This document shows, one piece after another, positions 7,326 through 14,826 of a stretch of DNA of 21,553 bases. Source of the DNA: JAMCRM01 sp041685075 (lineage in GTDB: Bacteria; Acidobacteriota; Terriglobia; Bryobacterales; Bryobacteraceae); NCBI GenBank assembly GCA_041685075.1, contig JAWLGN010000061.1:1-21553 (forward strand), written 5' to 3'. Every line of letters starts with the position of its first letter. The stretch's first letter is position 1. The notes under the pieces were generated by a model, which saw only the letters and a program-made list of their open reading frames with translations, did not search any database and was not told the origin of the DNA. The position numbers and the translations under genes are program-made.

Positions 7326-8555
7326 ATGCGGCCCATGTTCTGTCTGCTCGCGGTGGTTGCGGCGGGAGGCGCCGGGGCGGTCTGCGGGGAGGTTGAGGCC
7401 ATCGCCATCTCCCGGAACATTCAGGCCAGGCACCTGCCGCACGGCACGATCCTCGACCCCGTGATGGCCTCGGGCGGCGTGGTCAGCTACAGCCGCTGCG
7501 GAGACTCGGCTATATGGACCGGCCACTACCTGGCGGCGGAAGCCTTCCGCTATCGTGCCACGAACTCGCCCGAAGCGCTGGCCAACGCCGCCGGCGCGGT
7601 GCGGGGACTGCGGCTGCTGGCCGATATCACCGGCACCGATCTGCTGGCCCGTTGCGCCTTCCCGGCGGACGCGCCGTGGGCCATCGACCTGGCACGCGAG
7701 GAGGCTCATCACGGCATCCGTACCGCGAAGATCGACGGCCGCGAGTGGTGGTGGGTGGGGAACACCTCGCGGGACCAGTACAGCGGCGCCTTCTTCGGCC
7801 TCGCGGTAGCCTGGGACCTGCTGGATGACGCCGCGCTGCGGGAGGAGATCCGCACGCTCACCGGCCGCCTGCTGGGCTTCCTTCTACGCCACGGGTGGCT
7901 GGTGGTCATGCCGGAAGGCGGCGCCAGTACAGCCTTCCTGGGGCGGCCGGACCAGCAACTTGCCCTGCTGCAGATCGGCCGCCACATGGACCCGGACCGC
8001 TTCGGCCTCGCCTACCGGATCTTGCGCGCTACCGCCGCCTGCTCCACCGTACTGCCGGTTTTCATCGATACGCTCGATCCGCACAGCTCGTACTTCAAAT
8101 TCAACCTGGACGCCATCAATCTTTACAACCTGCTGCGGCTGGAAGACGGCGGCTTTTACCGCTTCTGGTACCGCGAGGCGTACGACGCGCTGCGCCGCGC
8201 CGTGAGCACTCACGGCAACCCGCATTTCAACATGATCGACCGCGCGCTCAAAGGTCCGGACGCCATGCGCGATGCCGAGACCGTGGCGCTGCTCGAGGAG
8301 TGGCCCACCCGCCCACGCGCCGACGAACCGGTGGACTGGCGCGGCGCCGTGGCCGCCTGCGGAGAGGACCGCGCCTGCGATCCGCTGCCCGTCGCCGCGC
8401 GCGTGCGTACCGATTTTCTGTGGCAGCGCAGCCCGTTTCTGCTCTACGGCGGCGGTGAGGGCGCCATCGAAGGGCCGGGCATCGACTACATCCTGCCTTA
8501 CTGGATGGCGCGCTGCTACGGTGTGCTCCCCCACCCGCCTGCTACATTGGAATGA
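7326..8555 (+). CDS. Exported protein of unknown function, possibly an alpha/alpha-toroid fold
   Basis: I do not recognise this 409-residue protein with confidence. It begins with a signal peptide (residues 1-20, hydrophobic and Ala/Gly-rich, with a Cys at 20 in AVCGE that does not form a classical lipobox). The mature part is rich in aromatic residues and predicted helices, with segments such as GDSAIWTGHYLAAEAFRY (59-76), WWWVGNTSRDQYSG (141-154), PEGGASTAFLGRPDQQ (196-211) and a closing DFLWQRSPF (363-371) then GPGIDYILPYWMARC. Paired helices with conserved acidic and aromatic residues suggest an (alpha/alpha)6-type glycosidase- or lyase-like fold, but no catalytic pair can be assigned. 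It sits between a serine hydrolase and an M2 peptidase, and its stop codon overlaps the frame-extended ATG of the next gene. Confidence 0.7.
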   Translation: MRPMFCLLAVVAAGGAGAVCGEVEAIAISRNIQARHLPHGTILDPVMASGGVVSYSRCGDSAIWTGHYLAAEAFRYRATNSPEALANAAGAVRGLRLLADITGTDLLARCAFPADAPWAIDLAREEAHHGIRTAKIDGREWWWVGNTSRDQYSGAFFGLAVAWDLLDDAALREEIRTLTGRLLGFLLRHGWLVVMPEGGASTAFLGRPDQQLALLQIGRHMDPDRFGLAYRILRATAACSTVLPVFIDTLDPHSSYFKFNLDAINLYNLLRLEDGGFYRFWYREAYDALRRAVSTHGNPHFNMIDRALKGPDAMRDAETVALLEEWPTRPRADEPVDWRGAVAACGEDRACDPLPVAARVRTDFLWQRSPFLLYGGGEGAIEGPGIDYILPYWMARCYGVLPHPPATLE

Positions 8556-8561
8556 AAGGAG
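8555..8561 (+). promoter_or_regulatory. Ribosome binding site that decides the M2 peptidase start
   Basis: AAAGGAG lies 8 nt before the ATG at 8570. An earlier in-frame ATG at 8552 would place this sequence inside the coding region and put six extra polar residues in front of the signal peptide, so 8570 is preferred. Confidence 0.65.
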
Positions 8562-8569
8562 TTCGATTC

Positions 8570-10351
8570 ATGAAAGCAGTTCTGCTCCTGGCGGCCTTGT
8601 GCGGCCCGCTCTTTGCCCAGCAGCCCCCGACTGTAGAAGAGGCACGCAAGTTCATCGAGAACGCCGAGGCGCGCATGATGGAGCTGGTCGATGAGGCCGC
8701 CCGCGCCGAATGGATCAAGTCCACCTACATCATCGAGGACAGTGAAATCCTGGCGGCCAAGGCCAATGAGCGCGCCATCTCCGCCACCGTGGAGTTCGCC
8801 AAGCAGGCGCCGCGCTACGAGAAGCTGAACCTGCCGCCGGACCTGGCGCGGAAGTTGAAGCTGCTGAAGCTCTCCCTCACGCTGGCCACGCCCGCGGACC
8901 CGGCCGAAGGCGCCGAGCTGACCCGCATCGTGGCCTCCATGGAAAGCGTCTACGGCCGCGGCAAGTACTGCCCCGGCGGTCCGGAGACCTGCCTGCCGCT
9001 CGAGGAGATCACCCGCACCATGGCCACCAACCGGGACGCCGGGCGGCTGCTGGAGCTGTGGCGCGGCTGGCATGCCATCTCGCCGCCCATGCGCAAAGAC
9101 TACCAGCGTTTCGTCGAACTCTCCAACAAGGGCGCGCGGGAGCTGGGCTTTCCCGATACCGGCGCCATGTGGCGCTCCAAGTACGACATGCCGCCGGACG
9201 ACTTCGCGCGCGAACTCGACCGCCTGTGGAGCCAGGTGCGCCCGCTCTACGTCTCGCTGCACGCCTACGTGCGCAGCCGGCTGCGCGAAAAGTATGGCGA
9301 AGCGGTGCCCGCCTCCGGCCCCATCCCCGCCCACCTGCTGGGCAACATGTGGGCGCAGGACTGGTCCAATATCTACGAACTCGTGGCCCCCGCGGGCGCC
9401 GATCCAGGCTACGACCTTACCGAGATCCTGAAGCGCCAGAACTTCGATTACCTGAAGATGGTGCGCACCGGCGAGCGCTTCTTCACCTCCCTGGGTCTGG
9501 CGCCGCTGCCCGATACCTTCTGGACTCGCTCCCTGTTCGTCAAGCCGCGCGACCGCGAGGTGGTCTGCCATGCCAGCGCCTGGAACGTGGACAACGTCGA
9601 TGACCTGCGGCTGAAGATGTGCATCGACATCACCGGCGAGGACTTCGCCACCGTGCACCACGAGCTGGGCCACAACTTCTACCAGCGGGCCTACAACCAG
9701 CAGCCGTTCCTGTTTCGCGACAGCGCCAACGACGGCTTCCACGAAGCATTGGGCGACACCATTTCGCTCTCCGTCACGCCCGAGTACCTGGTGAAGATCG
9801 GGCTGCTCGATGAGGCGCCGGACACATCCAAGGACATCGGCCTGCTGCTGCACCGCGCGCTGGAGAAGGTGGCCTTCCTGCCCTTCGGGCTGTTAATCGA
9901 CCAGTGGCGCTGGAAGGTCTTCACGGGCGAGATCACCCCGGAGCAGTATAACCAGGCGTGGTGGGAGCTGCGGTTGAAGTACCAGGGGGTAGCGCCGCCG
10001 GCGCCGCGCAGCGAGGCCGACTTCGACCCCGGCGCCAAGTATCACGTGCCGGCCAACGTCCCCTACACCCGCTACTTCCTGGCGCACATTCTACAGTTCC
10101 AGTTTCACCGCGCCCTGAGCCAGACGGCCGGATGCGCGGGCCCGCTGCACCGCTGTTCGATCTACGACAACCAGGAGGCGGGGCGCCGCCTGGCGGCCAT
10201 GATGGAGATGGGGTTGAGCCGGCCGTGGCCCGAGGCGCTCCATGCGCTCACGGGCCAGCGCCAGATGGATGCCACCGCCATCCGGGACTACTTCGCCCCG
10301 CTCCAGAAGTGGCTCGACGAGCAGAACAAGGGCAAGCCGGTGGGTTGGTAG
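8570..10351 (+). CDS. M2 family zinc metallopeptidase (ACE-like peptidyl-dipeptidase), exported
   Basis: A 593-residue protein of the M2 peptidase family (angiotensin-converting-enzyme-like), expected to remove C-terminal dipeptides from oligopeptides outside the cytoplasm. The signal peptide covers residues 1-16 (LLLAALCGPLFAQ). The zinc site is complete: His364-Glu-Leu-Gly-His368 (HExxH) and Glu392 in GFHEALGD, 24 residues after the second His, as in ACE. The surrounding text (HHELGHNFYQ, DGFHEALGDTISLSV) and the length, close to one ACE domain, support a functional single-domain enzyme. It ends the plus-strand run that starts at 5236 and follows the unknown gene after 14 bp. A TACATT hexamer at 8543-8548 could provide its own promoter. 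Confidence 0.93.
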   Translation: MKAVLLLAALCGPLFAQQPPTVEEARKFIENAEARMMELVDEAARAEWIKSTYIIEDSEILAAKANERAISATVEFAKQAPRYEKLNLPPDLARKLKLLKLSLTLATPADPAEGAELTRIVASMESVYGRGKYCPGGPETCLPLEEITRTMATNRDAGRLLELWRGWHAISPPMRKDYQRFVELSNKGARELGFPDTGAMWRSKYDMPPDDFARELDRLWSQVRPLYVSLHAYVRSRLREKYGEAVPASGPIPAHLLGNMWAQDWSNIYELVAPAGADPGYDLTEILKRQNFDYLKMVRTGERFFTSLGLAPLPDTFWTRSLFVKPRDREVVCHASAWNVDNVDDLRLKMCIDITGEDFATVHHELGHNFYQRAYNQQPFLFRDSANDGFHEALGDTISLSVTPEYLVKIGLLDEAPDTSKDIGLLLHRALEKVAFLPFGLLIDQWRWKVFTGEITPEQYNQAWWELRLKYQGVAPPAPRSEADFDPGAKYHVPANVPYTRYFLAHILQFQFHRALSQTAGCAGPLHRCSIYDNQEAGRRLAAMMEMGLSRPWPEALHALTGQRQMDATAIRDYFAPLQKWLDEQNKGKPVGW

Positions 10352-10370
10352 CGCCGGCATAAACCGGCGC
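10351..10370. repeat. REP-like inverted repeat between convergent genes
   Basis: A perfect 7-bp inverted repeat, GCGCCGG (10351-10357) and CCGGCGC (10364-10370), has a CATAAA loop. It starts on the last base of the peptidase stop codon. It may act as a bidirectional 3'-end structure. Its outline, including the trailing CTGC, resembles the hairpin at 17514-17529, so both may belong to a dispersed palindromic family. Confidence 0.45.
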
Positions 10371-10390
10371 TGCCAGAGATTTCGGTTCCG

Positions 10391-11731
10391 CTATCCCAGC
10401 TTCCAGGGTGCGCGGTACTCGTAATGCAACAGCTTGTTGGCGTCCTTATTGTTGGTGATGCGCTCAGCCTTGGGATCCCACTCCAGCCGCGAGCGCGTCG
10501 CCATGGCAATGTTGGCGAGGAGCGCGAAGCTGTTGGAACGGTGGCCCACTTCGATGTCGCAATGGGTGGTCTGGCGGGACTTCACGCAGTCGAGGAAGTT
10601 GCGGATGTGCAGGCCGGTCATGTCGCGCTCGCGCTCCGACACCGTCACCTCTTCGGGTTTGCGGCGCGGGCGGGGCTGCTGGAACTGCCCGGCGCTGGGG
10701 TACTCGATGATGTAGCCCCGGCCGCCCGTGTAGGTGTACATGTTGGCGAGGGTGCCGCGGAACTCGATTTCGCCCGCTTTGATGGCCGATCCGCCGCTGG
10801 CCTCGTACTGACCCCAGACGATGAGACGCCCGCTGTTGAACTCGAACACCGTTTCCATGGTGTCCGGAATCGTGCGGTCGTCGTCGATGGCCCATCGCCC
10901 GCCGTGCGCCGAGATGGACGCCGGCGCCTCCTCACCCAATACCCAGCGCATGGCGTCGTAGAGGTGCACGCCCCAGTTGCCGACCTGTGAGGAGTAGGCG
11001 CCCCACCAGCGGAAGCGATAAGGCGCGATGTTGGCCTGGTAGGGAATCCTGGGCCGCGGCCCCAGCCACATGTCCCAGTTCAGATCGGGCGGCGGGCTGG
11101 TGTGCGGCCGCTTCCCGATGCCTTCCGGGTACATGTTGCTGACGTGATAGCCGCGCGCCACCGTGACTTTACCGAGCTTGCCGTTGCGAACCTCTTCGCC
11201 GGCCCGCCGGTAGGCTTCCGAAGAGCGCCGGTGCAGGCCCACCTGCGAGACGCGCTTGTTGCGCCGCACCGCCTCCACCATTTTGCGCCCTTCGACGATG
11301 GTGGCCGACAGCGGCTTCTCCACGTAGACGTCCTTGCCCGCGTCGCAGGCCATGATGGTCTGGATGGCGTGCCAGTGGTCCGGCGTGGCGATCACTACGG
11401 CGTCGATATCCTTGCGCTCCAGCAGGCGGCGGAAATCCTCGTAGCGGTCCACCGGAGTGAGGAACTTTTCGTTCATCTGCCGGATGAAGCGGCCGTGGGC
11501 TTCCGGCGGCACCTTGGAACTGTCGCGCTCCAAAAACGGCTTGAAGATGTCGCACAGCGCGGCCACCTGCACGTCCTTCTCTTCCATGAATCCCCGCAGC
11601 AGCTCGGTGCCGCGGTTGCCCACCCCTATATGGCCGGTGCGGATTCTGGAGTTGGCTCCCAAGACACGGGAGTAGCTGAGGGCCGTCATGCCGGCGGCCT
11701 TCATGGCGGTCCTGCGGGTATACTGGCTCAT
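10391..11731 (-). CDS. Gfo/Idh/MocA family oxidoreductase, Tat-type leader (tandem copy A)
   Basis: A 446-residue predicted NAD(P)-dependent sugar or cyclitol dehydrogenase. The N-terminus YTRRTAMKAAG is a twin-arginine-like leader. The Rossmann turn is GHIGVGNRG (34-41), ATPDHWH (115-121) is the usual strand-4 motif, and Glu138-Lys139-Pro140 carries the family's catalytic-site Lys. The C-terminal domain has the GNWGVHLYDAMRWVLGE segment typical of the Planctomycetota/Acidobacteriota subgroup. It is colinear without gaps with the upstream copy (11781-13121): about 65 amino-acid differences by hand count, or about 85% identity. It is the last gene of the minus-strand block and ends next to the convergent M2 peptidase gene. 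A TAAGAT hexamer 11 nt upstream may give it independent transcription. Substrate unknown. Confidence 0.9.
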   Translation of the reverse strand: MSQYTRRTAMKAAGMTALSYSRVLGANSRIRTGHIGVGNRGTELLRGFMEEKDVQVAALCDIFKPFLERDSSKVPPEAHGRFIRQMNEKFLTPVDRYEDFRRLLERKDIDAVVIATPDHWHAIQTIMACDAGKDVYVEKPLSATIVEGRKMVEAVRRNKRVSQVGLHRRSSEAYRRAGEEVRNGKLGKVTVARGYHVSNMYPEGIGKRPHTSPPPDLNWDMWLGPRPRIPYQANIAPYRFRWWGAYSSQVGNWGVHLYDAMRWVLGEEAPASISAHGGRWAIDDDRTIPDTMETVFEFNSGRLIVWGQYEASGGSAIKAGEIEFRGTLANMYTYTGGRGYIIEYPSAGQFQQPRPRRKPEEVTVSERERDMTGLHIRNFLDCVKSRQTTHCDIEVGHRSNSFALLANIAMATRSRLEWDPKAERITNNKDANKLLHYEYRAPWKLG

Positions 11732-11742
11732 AGGAATCCCTT

Positions 11743-11748
11743 ATCTTA
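11743..11748 (-). promoter_or_regulatory. Predicted -10 element TAAGAT of Gfo/Idh/MocA copy A
   Basis: It ends 11 nt before the ATG at 11731. The leader contains AAGGGA, a weak ribosome binding site. The same position in copy B is TAATAT. Confidence 0.35.
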
Positions 11749-11780
11749 CCCCGGTACGCATGTGCCGCGGCATTCGCAGC

Positions 11781-13121
11781 TTATCCGAGCTTCCAGGGCG
11801 CGCGGTATTCGTAGTGCAGCAGCTTGTTGGCCGCCGGGTTGTTGGTGACGCGCTCGGCCTTGGGGTCCCAGTCCAGGCGCGAACGGGTTTCCAGCGCGAT
11901 GTTGGCCAGCAGCGCAAAGCTGTTCGACCGGTGACCCACCTCGATGTCGCAGTTGGGCGTCTTGCGGGACTGCACGCAATCGATGAAATTGCGGATGTGC
12001 AGGCCGGTAAGGTTCCGCTCGCGCGGCGGGACCTTCCATTGCTCCGCTTCGATGCGCGGCTCGGGGTCCTGGAACTGCCCCCCGCGGGAGGGCTCGATGA
12101 CGTAACCGCCGCCCTCGGTCAGGGTATACATGTTGCCGAGCGTGCCGCGGAACTCGATCTCCCCCATTTTCAAAGCCGAGCCGCCGCTGGCCTCGTACTG
12201 GCCCCAGATCATGAGACACCCGCTGGCGAACTCGAAGATGGTCTCCATGGTGTCCGGAATGGTGCGGTCGTCCTCGACGGCGTAGCGCCCGCCGTGGGCC
12301 GTGATGGAGGCGGGGGCTACCTCGCCGAGCACCCAGCGCATGGCGTCGCAGTGGTGCACGCCCCAGTTGCCCGCCTGCGAAGAGTAGAGGCCCCACCAGC
12401 GGAAGCGGTAGGGCGCGATGTTGGCCTGGTAGGGGCGCTTGGGCCGCGGCCCCAGCCACATGTCCCAGTTCAGATCGGGCGGCGGGCTGGTGTGCGGCCG
12501 CTTTCCGATGCCCTCCGGGTACATGTTGCTGATGCGGTAGCCGCGCGCCACCGTGACCTTGCCGATCTTGCCGTTCCGCACCAGTTCGGCGGCCCTTCTA
12601 TAGGCCTCCCCGGAACGCCTGTGCAGGCCCACCTGCGCGATGCGCTTGTTGCGCCGCACCGCTTCCACCATCTTGCGTCCTTCGACGATGGTGGCCGAAA
12701 GCGGCTTCTCCACGTAGACGTCCTTGCCCGCATCGCAGGCCATGATGGTCTGGATGGCGTGCCAGTGGTCCGGCGTGGCGATCACCACGGCGTCGATATC
12801 CTTGCGCTCCAGCAGGCGGCGGAAGTCCTCGTAGCGGTCCACCGGGGTGAGAAACTTTTCGTTCATCTGCCGGATGAAGCGGCCGTGAGCTTCCGGGGGC
12901 ACCCTGGAGCTGTCGCGCTCGAGGAACGGCTTGAAGATGTCGCACAGGGCGGCCACCTGCACGTCCTTTTCTTCCATGAACCCCCGCAGCAGCTCGGTGC
13001 CGCGGTTACCCACGCCGATGTGGCCGGTACGGATTCTGGAGTTGGCGCCCAGGATCCGGGAATAGCTGAGGGCCGTCATTCCGGCGGCCTTGATGGCGGT
13101 TCTGCGGCTGAAGTCTCCCAT
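11781..13121 (-). CDS. Gfo/Idh/MocA family oxidoreductase, Tat-type leader (tandem copy B)
   Basis: A 446-residue paralogue of the downstream gene with the same architecture: SRRTAIKAAG leader, GHIGVGNRG nucleotide-binding turn and Glu138-Lys-Pro motif. Residues 24-160, most of the Rossmann domain, differ from copy A at one position (Arg73 for Lys). The C-terminal substrate-binding domain differs much more, especially at residues about 345-395. Retained cofactor domain and divergent substrate domain suggest related but distinct substrates. Its C-terminus (LLHYEYRAPWKLG) is identical to that of copy A. The sulfatase gene lies 28 bp upstream. Export by Tat with bound cofactor is known for glucose-fructose oxidoreductase of this superfamily and is inferred here only from the leader. 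Confidence 0.9.
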   Translation of the reverse strand: MGDFSRRTAIKAAGMTALSYSRILGANSRIRTGHIGVGNRGTELLRGFMEEKDVQVAALCDIFKPFLERDSSRVPPEAHGRFIRQMNEKFLTPVDRYEDFRRLLERKDIDAVVIATPDHWHAIQTIMACDAGKDVYVEKPLSATIVEGRKMVEAVRRNKRIAQVGLHRRSGEAYRRAAELVRNGKIGKVTVARGYRISNMYPEGIGKRPHTSPPPDLNWDMWLGPRPKRPYQANIAPYRFRWWGLYSSQAGNWGVHHCDAMRWVLGEVAPASITAHGGRYAVEDDRTIPDTMETIFEFASGCLMIWGQYEASGGSALKMGEIEFRGTLGNMYTLTEGGGYVIEPSRGGQFQDPEPRIEAEQWKVPPRERNLTGLHIRNFIDCVQSRKTPNCDIEVGHRSNSFALLANIALETRSRLDWDPKAERVTNNPAANKLLHYEYRAPWKLG

Positions 13122-13132
13122 AGGATTCCTAC

Positions 13133-13138
13133 ATATTA
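13133..13138 (-). promoter_or_regulatory. Predicted -10 element TAATAT of Gfo/Idh/MocA copy B
   Basis: It ends 11 nt before the ATG at 13121, with TAGGA in the leader as a weak ribosome binding site. It lies in the 28-bp gap after the sulfatase gene. Confidence 0.35.
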
Positions 13139-13149
13139 CCGCTGCGCGG

Positions 13150-14826
13150 TCAGATCGGCCGGAACATCTGGTAGTCGCCGGCTTCCTGCCGCGGCAACTG
13201 GTGATACCGGTCCACGCGAAAACTGTGCCAGTAGCCGATCCAGCGCGGGTCGCGTGCCAGAAACGCGCCCAGCCGCCGCACCATTTCGGTGTGGAGCGTG
13301 CGATGCTTCGGGTCCTGCGCGAGGTTTTCGGCGTCGGTGTGGTTCAGATCGTAGAGCTCGTCCACCTCGGAGGAGAGATTGTAGGTATAGAGGTGATGGC
13401 CGCGCGCGGGATCCCAGCGCTGGGTGGCGCAGGCGAAGTTGACGCCCGTATGCCAGCCGCACTCGAACAACAACTCGCGGTCCGCGGCGGGGGCGGTTCC
13501 TTTCAGGTGGCCCATGAGGGATTGCCCGTCCAGGCGGGCGGCGGGTTCCACTCCGGTGATTTCCAGCAGGGTGGGGGCGATGTCCAGGTGGGAGACCGGC
13601 GCATCCACCGTGTGGGGCCGCACGCCCCAGCCGGACGGCGGTTTCACCATCAGGGGCACCCGCAGCACGTCTGGGAAGAGGTAGACGCCCTTGTCGGCCA
13701 GCGCCCGGCGGCCGTTCATCTCGCCGTGGTCGGCGGTGAAGACGATGAGCGCGTCGTCGTAGAGCTTGCGGCGCTTGAGTTCCGCGATGAAGCGGCCCAG
13801 CGCGCGGTCGATGACCTCCATCTGGAGCGCGTTGGCCACGCGATAATCCAGCACCGTGGCGGGATCGTAGAGACCCCAGGAGCGGCGGTAGAAATCGTAG
13901 ATCTTGGGTTCGGTGGGAACCTTCTTCCAGTCGCGCGCCCGGACCTTCTCATAGCTCTCCGGCAGCCCCACTACGCGGCGCAGGTGGCGCTCGCGCGCCT
14001 CGAAGCCCGCGGGAATGCTGAAGGGCTGGTGCGGGTCGAAGATGTCCAGTTGCAGGTAGAGGGGGCCGTCGCCCGATTCCGAAGCGTCGAGTTTTTCGAG
14101 CGCGCGTTCCACCAGGTAAGGGGTATATTGCGCCTCGAAGGGAAAGGGCTTGCCGTCGGACTGCTCGATCCACCCGCCCAGCGATGCTTGCGGTGTTTTG
14201 CGGTCCTGCTGCAAGCCGCGGACCTCGCGGCGGTAGCGCTGCTGCTTCACCCCCAGGCGGCGCAGATGGGCGAGATACTGCTCATCGTCGTAGATGGGCG
14301 GCGCCCAGCGGTCCCAGGGGCTGGCGTTTTCGTCGAAGGCATCCATGAACTTCTGGGTGCCCAGGTGACCCTTGCCGCAATGGCGGGTCTGGTAGCCGGT
14401 GGCCTTGAGGTACTCCTGGAAGATCACGTCGTCCGGGCGCAGGATGGTCTCGTGGCCGTCGTGGGCCCGCTCGCCGTTGGCGGTGATGTAGGTGTACCGC
14501 CCGGTGGCCAGCGTGGCGCGCGCGGGAGCGCACAGCGGGCTGGCGCAGAAAGCGTTCTGGAAGAAGACCGAATCGCGCTGGAGCGCGCGCAGAGTGGGCA
14601 ACTCCATCTCGCGGTGCATGGCGCGGCCGGGATGCCAGTGGTCCGGGCTTACCATGTCCACGGTAATGAGAAAGATGTTGGGACGCCGCTGGACCGGGCG
14701 GAGCCGGTAGGGATGCCGCCCGGTCTTCTGGTGCAGAAAGCGGAACGGGCCTTCAATGCGGCCGGCAATCTCCTGCGCGACGGCGGCGCCGGCCGCCGCC
14801 AGCCCAAGGAGCGCGCGGCGCGTCAT
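13150..14826 (-). CDS. Sulfatase (Cys-type, formylglycine-dependent)
   Basis: A 558-residue hydrolase of sulfate esters from the alkaline-phosphatase-like superfamily. Cys99-Ala-Pro-Ala-Arg103 followed by ATLATGR is the sulfatase signature, in which the Cys must be oxidised to formylglycine by a separate enzyme not seen in this window. Metal ligands are expected at Asp57 (ITVDMVSPDHW) and at Asp366-His367 in TADHGE. C-terminal YDLNHTDAENLAQDP is also typical. The leader MTRRALLGLAAAGAAVAQ resembles a Tat signal. The frame stays open to 14940; the start at 14826 is chosen because it forms an ATGA overlap with the stop of the preceding Gfo/Idh/MocA gene and begins the leader. The substrate is probably a sulfated sugar or glycan. 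Confidence 0.93.
   Translation of the reverse strand: MTRRALLGLAAAGAAVAQEIAGRIEGPFRFLHQKTGRHPYRLRPVQRRPNIFLITVDMVSPDHWHPGRAMHREMELPTLRALQRDSVFFQNAFCASPLCAPARATLATGRYTYITANGERAHDGHETILRPDDVIFQEYLKATGYQTRHCGKGHLGTQKFMDAFDENASPWDRWAPPIYDDEQYLAHLRRLGVKQQRYRREVRGLQQDRKTPQASLGGWIEQSDGKPFPFEAQYTPYLVERALEKLDASESGDGPLYLQLDIFDPHQPFSIPAGFEARERHLRRVVGLPESYEKVRARDWKKVPTEPKIYDFYRRSWGLYDPATVLDYRVANALQMEVIDRALGRFIAELKRRKLYDDALIVFTADHGEMNGRRALADKGVYLFPDVLRVPLMVKPPSGWGVRPHTVDAPVSHLDIAPTLLEITGVEPAARLDGQSLMGHLKGTAPAADRELLFECGWHTGVNFACATQRWDPARGHHLYTYNLSSEVDELYDLNHTDAENLAQDPKHRTLHTEMVRRLGAFLARDPRWIGYWHSFRVDRYHQLPRQEAGDYQMFRPI

Larger units (their letters stand above)
10391..11748 (-). repeat. Tandem duplication, unit A
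   Basis: This 1358-bp unit and 11781-13138 align without a gap at a constant offset of 1390 bp. The unit covers the whole Gfo/Idh/MocA gene plus its -10-like hexamer and leader. Similarity fades directly beyond the hexamer. Confidence 0.85.
11781..13138 (-). repeat. Tandem duplication, unit B
   Basis: Partner of 10391-11748. In hand-aligned blocks the two units differ at 17 of 300 bp in the 5' half (11281-11580 against 12671-12970) but at about 63 of 290 bp at the 3' end (10391-10680 against 11781-12070). Confidence 0.85.

Noticed and set aside
10424..10990. Apparent extra gene opposite the 3' half of oxidoreductase copy A
   Set aside because: A similar antisense text appears opposite copy B, as expected for a shadow of duplicated coding DNA.
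11688..13442. Long plus-strand open frame (584 codons) opposite the tandem oxidoreductase genes
   Set aside because: It is exactly antisense to two clear Gfo/Idh/MocA genes and spans their intergenic gap. Composition is His/Ala/Gly-rich low-complexity text typical of a GC-rich antisense frame.
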